Of a DNA stretch of 64,000 nt, positions 54,403 to 64,000 are shown in pieces; position 1 is the stretch's first letter, and every line of letters starts with the position of its first letter. The DNA is from Siphonodentalium dalli (taxonomy: Eukaryota; Mollusca; Scaphopoda; Gadilida; Siphonodentaliidae). Where the stretch lies: contig CP136061.1 of the NCBI GenBank assembly GCA_032622095.1, positions 67,707,127-67,771,126 on the forward strand, written 5' to 3'. The position numbers and the translations under genes were made by a program. The notes under the pieces were generated by a model that saw only the letters and a list, made by a program, of their open reading frames with translations, was not told the DNA's origin and did no database searches.

Positions 54403-55264
54403 TAAAAAGTAGATTAAATAGTGCCTATATGAGCTTATTTCGAATTTAAATAACCTCATATACGACTGTTTTAATCTCCCATTTAGGTTCATATAGAGCT
54501 TAATTAATATTCAAATAATCCATATATGGGGTGATTTCGTTTGATTTAAATAAGTTATATATGAGCTTATTTACGGGTGAACAGGCTGTTATGTTACACA
54601 GATGGAAGTGATTTTTATTTTTTAATATTAACATAGAACAATTTTACTAATTTGTGGTCAAATATTCGAAAGGGCCACCTGTAATAACATCCGATCTGTC
54701 ATGGGTCAAACTAAAACATAATTATGGCTGGGGTTTATCTGCTGATCATATTTGTTAATGCCCCACTATAAAGTTCGTTTCACGATGTTCATGAAATATT
54801 TGTATATATATGTTATGTTGATGTGGCATTTACTTATAAACGACAAAATAGATCATGTTCTCAAAAAACTAAAGATAGCTGTTTTCGATTTTGAAGGTTG
54901 TAAACTGTCTGAAAAATAGAAAAATAAGTATATTGGGAAATAACTGCGGAGTAGCCTGTGTTAATTGCATGTGGCATTACTCGTTGGATGTTTAAATTTT
55001 TCTGCAAAGCTTTAAAAGTATACAAAAAAGAGTCTGGTGTCTCGAAAAATAATTCCAGGATACACGGTGCGGGTGGTGGGTGAGTTGGTATGCTCCTGAG
55101 GCCCAGTCGCAGGTTTGTTCAATGTCACGTCAATTTGTATTCCAATTCCATGTATAAAGACAACTTATCACTACTAAAAAAATGAAAACAAATGTTCAGG
55201 CTTATACATTAAACCAACATATAGCATTACTCAATAGCAGGGGTTCCCAGTTAAATATTTACAC
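54403..55264. other. AT-rich, no gene seen
   Basis: Related phrases with ATATGAGCTTATTT and AATAA.C.ATATA recur loosely at 54,425-54,570. No gene recognised. Confidence 0.5.
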
Positions 55265-55400
55265 AATAGACAGGGGGTAGTAAAAAAATTGCAGGAAGGT
55301 ATGCCGTTTTTTTTTTGCATCTGGCACTTTCGGGGACCCACCACCCCCAAACCTGCAAAAAAAATATTTACTCCCAATTTTTTTTACCCCCCCCCCCCCA
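55265..55400. repeat. G/C-tract repeat block
   Basis: GCAGGAAGGTATGCCG, TTTCGGGGACCCACCACCCC and a C-run at about 55,387-55,398. Matches 20,465-20,570. Confidence 0.65.
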
Positions 55401-56009
55401 AATTTCACTAAATTTGGTCTAAAACTGCATAAAACTCTACTGATATCACTCATATGACTGGGAATGATCTCATTTGGTTCAAATAACAGTTTAACCTGTT
55501 TCAGAAGCTGTTTTAATTGAAAACAAAAGTGTTTTTTAAATTACTGTCAGGTCATCTGTAAACATTGGTCATTGTGCAGGATCCGCACAATTCCATAAGA
55601 CTCCTGATTAGTCTGTCAACCAGCCCATTTATATCTAACATATTTCATACCACTTATGTTACCACTTATGTTAGTCTGCTAGAGCAACTTATATTATACT
55701 AAACTAGCTGAAACGTGCTCCCTGTATTCAGCGTCGGAGAGACCTGTGGTCCCTTTGTGGGACCTCGCGCAGTGTCGTTTTCCCCAGTCTAATTAGCCGG
55801 ATCAGACACATCGCTATACAAGAAAACCATAGTCAGAAATGGTAACGCCACCAAGATCATATTATTAGCCATAAATATAAATTATAATACAATTATTCTA
55901 TAAACTAGCTTTCAAATTTTATCTGGGAAATTTGCATACTTCTATATTTCAAGTTTTCCCGTTTCTCGTGTTATACATTACTTTCTTCAAACTGTCTTCT
56001 TTATTACAC

Positions 56010-56560
56010 AAGCTGATGGGCCCGACTTCGTCCGGGATGTTTCCCATCTGATTTCCGGCGAAAGGCGCGATTTGACCTTCAATTGACTATTTCGAAAGTC
56101 AAGGTCAGGTCAGGGTCATGATTTGACCCGTCCAAAACACCCCCACCCGGAGAAAAGTACCACTAGGTATCAAATGTCGTCGAAATCCGTCCGTTTTACC
56201 CCACTTGACCTTTAATTAACAATTTTGAAGGTCAAGGTAAGGTCGGAGTCATGATTTGACCCGTCCAAAACACTCCCCCGACAAAAGCACCCATATGTAT
56301 CAAATTTTGTCGAAATCCATCCATTTTACCCGATTTGACCTTTGATTGACCACATTGAAGGTCAAGGTCACGCCGATGTCACGATTTGACCCGTTCAAAA
56401 CACTCCCCGGACAAAAGTATTCCTAGGTAATTTGTCCGTTTTACCTTGCATTGACAGTTTTAAAGGTCAGGTCGGGCTCACGATTTGACCCGTCCAAAAC
56501 ACTTCCCGGACACAAATACCCATAAGTATCAAATTACGTTGAAATCTATGGAAAGCCGAA
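56010..56560 (+). mobile_element. SINE-like repeat with TTTGACC..GGTCAAGGTCA units
   Basis: Begins GATGGGCCCGACTTCGTCCG like 22,985 and 24,955. It contains four degenerate ~125-bp units with TTGACC.TTNAATTGAC, GAAGGTCAAGGTCA, ATGATTTGACCCGTCCAAAA and TATCAAAT.T.GTCGAAATC. Confidence 0.7.
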
Positions 56561-56999
56561 GAGGACATGTTAGTTGCTAATTGCTAGAAATACGACGCAC
56601 GACTTGTCGCGGTATTTTAAAGGTGTTTCAAACTAGGAGATAGAAGGATTCTGCGTTTCAAATGGTGATGAATTATAGTAATTTATTCAAATTTTATGGC
56701 ATAAATTGTTATTAAAACCGTATATACTATAACAAAAATGAATAACTCGAAAATTAAGTGGGCCTTTAAACAAAGTCACAATTGCAGTTAGGCTCATCTC
56801 ATACTCGTTTAATCAGCGATATTCTGCTGCGCAGTTTGTTATAGTTCCCAGTATTCATTGAGCGTTATAGCCCCACTGTTATAATTCGCCTTTAGCAGGC
56901 GTACTCTTGCCTCAGATTATTGAGATATTAGGTCACACGTAGTGACATTAAATCGCATGGAAACATAGCAATTGTGTGGGCTGCTTGGCGTGAATATTT

Positions 57000-57800
57000 A
57001 ATGAGAAATAAAGTCATACGTAATGACATTAACTCAAGAAAACCCGCGAAAACAAAACAAAATCACATTTAATGTTTTAAGTTATTTCCTTCATAAAAAG
57101 AATCTTCGTGATAATGAACCCTCCCAATACTTTAGAATATAGAATTAAAATAACAAAAACCTTCGGAACACAGAACCTTCGGAATAACGAACCTTCTAAT
57201 TGGTGAACCTTCGGAATAGCGAACATTCAGAGAAATTTCGGAATAGTGGACATTCTGGATAGTGAACCTTCGGATTAGAGACATGCCCCCAATATTCATA
57301 TTATATGCCCAGAGTTCAAAGGTATGGGCCCATAAAATCCTAAATTTGGCCCTTAAAATATTGAACTCCAAATTGGAGCCCACACAGAACATCACTTAAG
57401 TCAACTGTACCTGTGTCATGTCCCAATGCGGGAGGGTCCACAATATACCACAACATTCATATTATATGCCAAGAATTCAAAAGTATGGGCCCACGTAATG
57501 ACATTAAATCTCAAGAAAACCCGCGAAAACAAAACAAAATCACATTTAATGTTCTAAGTTAAGTTATTTCCTCCTGTATCTGTATCGGTATGCGCGCAGG
57601 ATCAGTTCGGATGTGAGCGCACACTCCGTAAAAAGAATCTTTGTGATAATGAACCCTCTCAAATTAGTCTCAATACTTTAGAATATAGAATTAACCTAAA
57701 AATAACAAAAACCTTCGGAATAGAGAACCTTCGGAATAGCGGACCTTCGGGATAGCGAACCTTCATAATATAAACATGCCCCCACAAGTACACCGGTGAC
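57000..57800 (+). repeat. Duplicated block with TTCGGAATAGCGAACC minisatellite
   Basis: GAAAACCCGCGAAAACAAAA, TCACATTTAATGTT.TAAGTT, AAAAGAATCTT.GTGATAATG and AATACTTTAGAATATAGAAT occur at 57,030-57,160 and again at 57,510-57,700. Each is followed by degenerate repeats of AACCTTCGGAATAGCG. ATTCATATTATATGCC also appears twice (57,292 and 57,454). Confidence 0.85.
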
Positions 57801-57820
57801 GTAAACACGTGTGCTAATCT

Positions 57821-58081
57821 TTGTTGTACTATCGTGACTCTATCGGTAACCATAACAATACAGTCGCCCAGTGGATTATCGATCGACCACAGAATATGAA
57901 AATCTGCGTACCAAGCAACACCACGGTGTGGCGTAATAAACACGATGTATCGTCCGTTGTGTTTGCGACGGGAGAGTTGAATTCACCATTGTGCCATGGT
58001 ACCTTCCATATTATTAACGCCCATCGGGTGTATACTGGTGGGCAAATTTTAGATCGATGTGTGTCTGTGGACGTTTTATAA
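57821..58081 (+). CDS. Coding-like ORF or exon, unidentified
   Basis: The frame opens after a stop at 57,815 and ends with TAA at 58,081. AACAATACAG at about 57,853-57,862 could be a splice acceptor, giving an exon that starts AQWIIDRPQNMKICVPSNTT, continues RNKHDVSSVVFATGELNS and HGTFHIINAHRVYTGGQ, and ends ILDRCVSVDVL. Codon choice and GC content stand out from the flanking AT-rich repeats. No signal peptide or membrane span. I recognise no family. It lies inside the TIR-bounded 55.8-58.9-kb segment. Confidence 0.4.
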   Translation: MLYYRDSIGNHNNTVAQWIIDRPQNMKICVPSNTTVWRNKHDVSSVVFATGELNSPLCHGTFHIINAHRVYTGGQILDRCVSVDVL

Positions 58082-58089
58082 ATAGATAA

Positions 58090-58640
58090 TCGGTTTTGAC
58101 AATTCGCAGTAGGTCACTATTTGCGGAGTCTATTTGCGGAGTTCCACGAATTCGCGGAGTTCCCCTAAAATTGTCGAAATATGTTGATTTAATGAGGGAA
58201 CGGGTGCGTATATATATGCCAATTGATACGTATTTTAAACAAATAACGAAACGATCATCATAATAGTGGTTTGTTCTATCATTCATATTATCATCATCAT
58301 CATCATCATCATGTAATACGGAACAAGTCTTGCGACTTTTCGTCCCAATAATATTATTTGCAATGCTTGTTTACAAATATATGTATTGTCATTCGATATT
58401 TACTTCAGTAAAAAGTGAAATAGTATTCAACCAACTGATAGCCTGAAAATAATTTATAACCCATTGGGAGCCCGTTGTGACAATTCGCAGTAGGTCCCTA
58501 TTTGCGGAGGTCTATTTGCGGTGATCCCTGATTTCGCGGAGTTCCCCTAAAATGATCGAAATATGTTGATTTTAATGAGGAAACGGGTGCGTATATATGT
58601 CAATTGATACGTATTTTAAACAAATAACGACACGATTTAC
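58090..58640 (+). repeat. Two-copy direct repeat, ~165 bp
   Basis: TGACAATTCGCAGTAGGTC, CTATTTGCGGAG, GCGGAGTTCCCCTAAAAT, CGAAATATGTTGATTT and CAATTGATACGTATTTTAAA at 58,097-58,260 recur at 58,479-58,638. (ATC)n lies between them at about 58,290-58,312. Confidence 0.92.
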
Positions 58641-58867
58641 AGCAGGAACACAATGGCTCCGATTTTTTATCCGCATTTAGAGACTTCTGGTGTGGCGAAT
58701 TAGAAACCTGCAATAATAAGAAGTATTTTTTTTTTATAATTTGAAGGATTAGTTGTTTTAATGGAATTCTGAGGCAGTGCATTTATGCATGTAACCAATA
58801 TATTTAACATTTTCTTTATAATAATATAATCTTGAGGGCGTTACCATTTTTGATTATGGTTTTCTTG

Positions 58868-60075
58868 TTTGTACTGTCCTGGCAACGGTCTCACAAACGA
58901 GGCATTGGTGGACTCAGGGCATGTCTGTTTCGATAACCACGCCACCATTAACCATTTCTATACTAAATATTCATTGACGAGTAGTTCCCTATGTTCGTAT
59001 AATAAGTTCAACGTATGTCGTTTGTTGAACTTAACTTATTTTCTGAACATTTCCCACCAATGAATTTGAATAATTCTCCCTTTATCTTATCTGTTTTTCT
59101 GTCTGTCGTCTGCTTTCATTACATGAACACCCCTCCAAATTAATAATCGACCGTTCCAATGTATTCTTTTATGGCTGAATGAGAGAATCCATTCTGTATA
59201 GAAAGGGTTAAATATATGCAATTTCATTGACGATCTAAGTCATGTGAGTACATATATTGTATAAGCAAAATGTGGAGTCAATCAGGATCTGCTTACATGA
59301 CTTATTGTCCACCATGCTAGTAAAGTCCGAGCTCTCCAGCAAGTAAGTAACCAATTATTTTATCACCACATATTATCAACCCTATGTCAAAAAAATATAA
59401 CGGCTGGCTCGAAACAAGTGCATAACTCTGAAAACAAACATGTGGCTAAACTGGATGTCCATTCGGGGAGTCCAACTTAGAATGATTAGCTATTCCTCCT
59501 TGTAGACCAAATTCTCCAACTATGAATTTTAATTTGCACCCCCCCCCCCCCCCCCCCCCCCCCATGAATTGCAAGTTTCCAATTGATACTTCGAACATTC
59601 CACCTGGTGAGAAATTTCCAACTGACGAACATTTCCGTCTAACTGAAAATAGGACAATATTCGTTTCTGTGTTAAAACAGTGATGCTTTAGTACGGAAAA
59701 GCCATACTAAAGCATCATTGATGAATAGTTATCTCATGGGATATGTTCAGATAATACGTTGAACCCTTTCTATACCAAAACATCATTGATGAGTAATTGT
59801 CCCATAGGAAATGTTCAGATAATAAGTTCAACCCGTTCCATACTAAAACATCATTGGTGATTAGTGTTATTCCATAGGAAATGTTCAGATAATAACAAAC
59901 TTGTTGAACTTATTATCTAAACATTTCCCTCAATAAATATGGCTCCTACTGTACTTATATTTATCTGTCGTCTGCTTGTATCACCTAAACATCATCCAAA
60001 TCAATAATATACCATTCAGATGTACACTATTTAACTGACCGGATGAATACATTTAGTATAGGGGTTCGCAATAAA
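58868..60075. repeat. Inverted-repeat family ATGTTCAGATAATAAGTTCAAC, two clusters
   Basis: Near 58,960-59,215 and 59,660-60,075 the phrases CATTGATGAGTA, ATGTTCAGATAATAAGTTCA and GTTGAACTTATTATCTAAAC, then TATCTGTCGTCTGCTT, recur in order. The second cluster has three direct copies of CATCATTGRTGA..TAGGAAATGTTCAGATAAT and a GATGCTTTAGTA hairpin near 59,682-59,718. A 25-bp poly-C tract lies at 59,539-59,563. No coding sequence. Confidence 0.7.
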
Positions 60076-61009
60076 TGGCATTATGATAATATCAATTAAA
60101 CGTACAGTACAATGAAGACGAAATAACCTTATTTCGCTCAACACGGTGATCGGTCAATTTAAAATCGCGGTGAATCGCCGACATCGCCGCGATTTTGAGT
60201 TGAGATGATTAATATTTAACACACATAACCACTGTTCGTCACGCAAAATCACATATTATCGCCACAAATCATGGCGGAAAATGGATATCGACGATGTTTC
60301 GCTTAAAAAAATTAATATATACACGCCGCGTTCTTTCTTTTTGTAGTGTTACTCTTCAAACATATGTGGAGTTGGGATTTCGATTAGCGGGGATCGTTGG
60401 GGTATACAGCTGAAATTCATGTTAATTATCAACATTGATAACTCTGTATCAAAATCCCTGTTTGGACATGCATTAGAGGGTGTTTAGAGGGGTTGGGACA
60501 TATATTTCATGTTCATACATGTATACGAAGATCTACGTTTCGGTAATTTCCCGCTATTTTCCCGCTATTTACGTGCGTTCGGTAGTATCCGTCCTTTCCG
60601 ATTACGCATCATGGTGGAGATTAGGAGCATGTATCGAACATGTTAAGACTATTTGATTAAACAACGTGGTTGACAGGACGATTCAATTCACTTCTGATTT
60701 AAATTATTTAGACCTATATACATGGGAGCGGCGAATGTTGAAATAGTACAAACAAAAAAAGAGACAAGAAGAACACGAGAAGCAACGATAATCGAGAGGT
60801 TTCAATTGACAGTTAGGACACTACGCCATCGTGTTATGCACACAATCTGCATGTTAACTGTAAACGAGAACCCTTAACCACCGTAATGACTAGGGTTTCA
60901 ATTTATTCGGATTGTACCAGAAACTTATTTACAATATCCATATACTCAGTCAACAAGGTGTGTTGTATCAAACAACCATCGCCTATAAAATCTGCCGCAT
61001 GTAGGGTGT
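60076..61009. other. No recognised gene
   Basis: TTAAAATCGCGGTG..CACCGCGATTTTG-type pairing (about 60,160-60,200) forms a small hairpin. Otherwise nothing recognised. Confidence 0.5.
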
Positions 61010-61395
61010 GGCAAAGGATTTAGTCATGTAAAGAGTAAATTCAAAGATGGCTGTCGGCGGCCATGTTTTTCATCGAAAATCGTTCATATTCGATAGCTCA
61101 TATCCAAAACATGCCTGTAAATTTTCAAAACAATTCTCCAATAAATGCGGGCTGAGGGTTGAGGCGATGGATTCAAATTTGAAATCCAAGATGGCCGATG
61201 GTGGCCATGTTTTTTAACGAATTTCGGGGGGGGATTGCTCCCATCTAGAGATCACCCCGAAGATCCATTTCAAGAGGTGATGATCGAATGAGGTATGTGG
61301 TATGTAGGTTGCGGCAAAAGAAATTGTTGATGGATGACGCACGCACGACGGACCCCAAGCCAAGGCAATAGCTCAAACTTGACTTGTCAAGTGGA
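61010..61395 (-). repeat. Inverted relative of the 46-kb satellite family
   Basis: Read on the minus strand it starts CAAGTTTGAGCTATTGCC, then TTGG.GTCCGTCGTGCGTGCG, CAACAATTTCTTTTGCCGC, AAAAACATGGCC and CATCTTGGATTTC. This is the same order as the opening of the array at 46,125. It carries two diverged units. Confidence 0.8.
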
Positions 61396-61535
61396 GCCAA
61401 AAATTAGAAACCAAACAAACCGCTGACAGAAAAAATATACCTGTGATGGGCGAGGAAAACTGACAGAGCGCATCTGGCTGTTTTTCCAATTAGTTGTTGA
61501 CGGTAACAGATAGATTATACTAAAAATGTGGCCGT

Positions 61536-61769
61536 GTGCGCCGACAATTCGACCGATGCTTGCATGGTGGTCGACCAAAAAAAAAATTCTTGTTTGGGAT
61601 CTTGATAGAAAATGATCAAATGATAGCTGGAGCTGATTTGTGCGTCCACCTGATTCGTCACGATCCCTTTCCTCATGGCACGTGGATTTATTTTTTAATC
61701 ACGTTATCGGGACGCCAAGGTGCAGCGGATAAAATTTTAATACATGGCAGCTGCTATCATCCGACTTGA
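61536..61769 (+). CDS. Coding-like ORF, unidentified
   Basis: The frame opens after a stop at 61,521 and ends with TGA at 61,767-61,769. It reads RRQFDRCLHGGRPKKKFLFG, then QMIAGADLCVHLIRHDPFP, HGTWIYFLITLSGRQGAADK and ILIHGSCYHPT. An A9 run at about 61,577 could hide a frameshift; the ATG at 61,526 in another frame reads MWPCAPTIRPMLAWWSTKK up to that run. The end weakly resembles the ORF at 57,821 (HGTF.. and ILDRCVS). No family recognised. Confidence 0.3.
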   Translation: MRRQFDRCLHGGRPKKKFLFGILIENDQMIAGADLCVHLIRHDPFPHGTWIYFLITLSGRQGAADKILIHGSCYHPT

Positions 61770-61897
61770 CGTGTCAATTAAGTAGCAATACACAATTTTC
61801 AGCAATGCTGACAACACGGGATGAAGTACTGCACTTCAAATCTATGTAAAAAATAAAGTTGCATGTATGAAAGTCTTTAGAGGGATATTGAGTTTGA

Positions 61898-62074
61898 GTT
61901 GTCATTGTCACGTTGACACACGCAGCGCAGGCTATGGTCTTACAATCTCGTCCAAATACGGATACGATAGGCGAGAATCGCATGCGTTTTGATATGTCGA
62001 TGCCGTCTGGAGAGTTTGGCGGGACCAGCATCCCGTCTCGATTTGCTCAGTCTACCCTTGATGCTATAAAGTGG
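61898..62074 (+). CDS. Short coding-like ORF, unidentified
   Basis: Fifty-eight codons after a TGA at 61,895; the first ATG, at 61,934, gives 46 residues: MVLQSRPNTDTIGENRMRFD, MSMPSGEFGGTSIPSRFAQ and TLDAIKW. The composition is protein-like and GC-richer than its flanks. The opposite-strand frame (61,940-62,209) is very basic and probably a shadow. It lies 128 bp after the 61,536 ORF in the same orientation, so the two may be exons or parts of one decayed gene. Confidence 0.3.
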
Positions 62075-62559
62075 TAGCCGCGGGCGCTTATATATAGAGT
62101 TGTTTTTATGAGCCATCAGGCCCCCGCGGCAGCGGTCGCTGGCGCGACCTGACTGCCTCGATATCAATTTGAAAAAGGGGTGACGTTGCTTGAATTTTGT
62201 GTTTCCCAACAGGTCTTAGACAGTGCCGTCCGCCTCCCCCAAGCCCACCCACCCTAAAAGTTATTTTTCCTATAGTGTTTTTGAAACGTGTCTCTTTGTG
62301 GTGTCATTCTTTTGGTATGATTTTTTACTAAATAACGGGTATGTTAGAGTTACATTTCTTTGAATTTTACAATCGAAACATATTCGCATGCGATGCTGAG
62401 TCACGCGGGACACGGCAAACTAAATCGCGCGCAAATTGGCTTGCGATTTTTCAGCATCCCACCCCATTTGGCATGCGATAGCGTTTGTACTAGGTGCGCA
62501 GCGACGTAAGAGCTTGGCGCAATGAAATCGATCAATGTTATTACAATGTCAATTAGAAT

Positions 62560-62560
<1 letters not shown>
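62075..62560. other. No recognised gene
   Basis: GC-rich CCCCCGCGGCAGCGGTCGCT near 62,130 stands out. No RNA gene or ORF recognised. Confidence 0.5.
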
Positions 62561-62562
<2 letters not shown>

Positions 62563-62650
<88 letters not shown>

Positions 62651-62760
62651 GAGAGAGAGAGAGAGATGTTTATTTCTCCAAATAAGGAGACAATATGGTA
62701 CTATATATATCTATATATATTACTATATATATCTATATATATATATACACACACACACAA
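62563..62760. repeat. (AG)n, (TA)n, (CA)n compound microsatellite
   Basis: (AG)n runs from 62,563 to 62,666 with two small interruptions, followed after ~35 bp by ATATATCTATATATA-type sequence (62,700-62,747) and (AC)n to 62,758. The Arg/Glu-rich open frame here is an artefact. Confidence 0.97.
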
Positions 62761-64000
62761 ATAAACTGGTGGCATATATACACAATACAATTTAACTTTA
62801 GAAGGCTCATTTGATGTCGTTAGTTTTTCTAAAGTAATCCCGTCCATCAAACGGTGTCCGTACGGACATGTCGACTTAATTCCTCAAGTAGCAATTAAGA
62901 CACCAGGAGGTCGGATGACTTTAGAGCCACCATATTGAAGACTGGAGAATAGAATTTGTTTTAACCCCAGCCGCTTCGATGTCGTTTGTATTGCTAAACT
63001 ATTATTATGTGATAAACGGATCACAAATTCGTCGCAATTATATACGAAGTTTATTAACCTCGTCAACTAAATTCGATTCGAACCTCGCCTGTAAGGTATC
63101 AACAAGGTTTACAGGTGAACGACATCATATAAGTTTTTCTATATACTTTCTCTGAATGGTGGAACGGTAATGGATCTCCGATTATTGACGCCAAAGCATC
63201 ACCTAAGCAAATTGACACTAAATTCAGCTATTGTCATCTATTTTGACGGAAAAGAAAACAACCATCAAAATTCAAACTTAAAATTGACAGATCAATGGGG
63301 AATGGATCGATTAATATTGCAGTACAGTTAATTATGTATACGACAAGGAGTACCCCAACAAGGACAACAATCATAGACGTCTATCATGACTAAGGTTAAA
63401 AGTTCCAAAATATAAGATATTGGGTAAAACAGGATAACATAAGAATTTGAGTAAGTGCATGGGAATTCTGCCTATTTACAATAGCGATTCCCTCACTTGG
63501 ACTCAGCGATATAATTTATGTAATTTTGATTTAACTTTTTGTTACCACTCAATGGGAGCTCGCTGATCATGTCACGTAGTCATGCATGCATTTCGCTAAC
63601 AACAATAATTGGATTTCTTTACAATAATATGAAAAAGGTATCCTGACATAAAATGTGAGTAACATCGTTATATTTATTTTCACACATGCGATATGTACGT
63701 ACTACTGAAGCCCAAAAAAAAATTTCATTTGTTGTTAATTGAAGCTGAATAATTATGATCTGATCACAGATGTTATATTCCAAATAAGTTTCTACGCAAG
63801 CTTGAACGCAAAAAAATCTCAATTTATCTGGCTCTATGAGAAACTAAGAAACTAATAATATGTTGAAATACTGATTCTACTGATTCTACTGATTCTAAAA
63901 CGTCTGAGGGTGCGAAGTTGTATTTTGTGTTGTTAATGTTATCTGCGCTCAAGTTTCGTCCTTAGGGTTCGGCTCCTCTCCTAATTTCGCGAGGTATACA
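62761..64000. other. No recognised gene
   Basis: About 1.2 kb of AT-rich DNA. CTGATTCTA is repeated three times at about 63,870-63,896. No gene recognised. Confidence 0.5.

Larger units (their letters stand above)
55820..58867. mobile_element. TIR-bounded 3.05-kb segment
   Basis: CAAGAAAACCATAGTCAGAA..GGTAACGCC..CAAGAT.ATATTATT at 55,820-55,869 is inverted at 58,820-58,867, with about seven differences in 48 bp. Between them lie a SINE-like fragment (56,010-56,560), two duplicated blocks (57.0-57.8 and 58.1-58.6 kb) and a coding-like ORF (57,821-58,081). No target duplication was seen, so it may be one element or two separate inverted copies of a small repeat. Confidence 0.45.

Noticed and set aside
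62535-62795. Arg/Glu-repeat ORF
   Set aside because: It is a translated (AG)n microsatellite.

Overview
The window looks like intergenic DNA from a large, AT-rich, repeat-dense animal genome. No prokaryotic operon, rRNA, tRNA, CRISPR array or complete conserved gene was recognised. A marine invertebrate, probably a mollusc or another lophotrochozoan, is the best guess. That guess rests on the repeat types: AAGATGGCNGCC-bearing satellites, GAGCTATTGCCATGG / GTCCGTCGTCCGT repeats, short elements with (CA)n or ACAGACAGACAAACAGA tails, CR1/jockey-like retrotransposon 3' ends, and many short inverted-repeat elements. The species is inference only.

Layout. 0.9-3.3 kb: an inverted/direct repeat complex carrying a broken cysteine-rich ORF of an amplified invertebrate family. 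3.5-10 kb: palindromic miniature elements with TA or TTAA targets, several containing the same ~67-bp palindrome. 10.2-12.1 kb: a TIR element filled with a ~353-bp satellite. 15.2-17.1 kb: a non-LTR reverse transcriptase 3' end associated with a 24-bp minisatellite. 17.1-21.3 kb: long near-perfect hairpins and two small membrane-type ORFs. 23-27.6 kb: SINE-like elements and a 122-bp array interrupted by a TA-target element with a readable empty site. 28-30.1 kb: inverted arms and minisatellites. 31.7-32.0 kb: a candidate minus-strand exon. 32.3-37.0 kb and 41.2-46.1 kb: two large foldback-type elements with long inverted arms and minisatellite cores. 38.6-40.8 kb: two copies of a GGTTAC...GTAACC MITE beside two coding-like ORFs. 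46.1-47.7 kb: a ~158-bp satellite with YY1-like motifs. 47.7-53.7 kb: a cluster of retrotransposon 3' ends, one a clean 5'-truncated insertion with a 15-bp target duplication. 53.9-54.4 kb: second copy of the long-hairpin family. 55.8-58.9 kb: a TIR-bounded segment with a coding-like ORF. 59-64 kb: hairpins, simple repeats and two small coding-like ORFs.

No set of cellular genes works together here. The content is mobile and satellite DNA at different stages of decay. The strongest observations are the two foldback elements, the hairpin family whose stem shows a compensatory base change between copies, the cysteine-rich pseudogene inside an inverted-repeat structure, and two insertions whose target sites can be read directly. 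Calls were made by eye from the sequence; no database search or alignment program was used, so family names and divergence statements are approximate.
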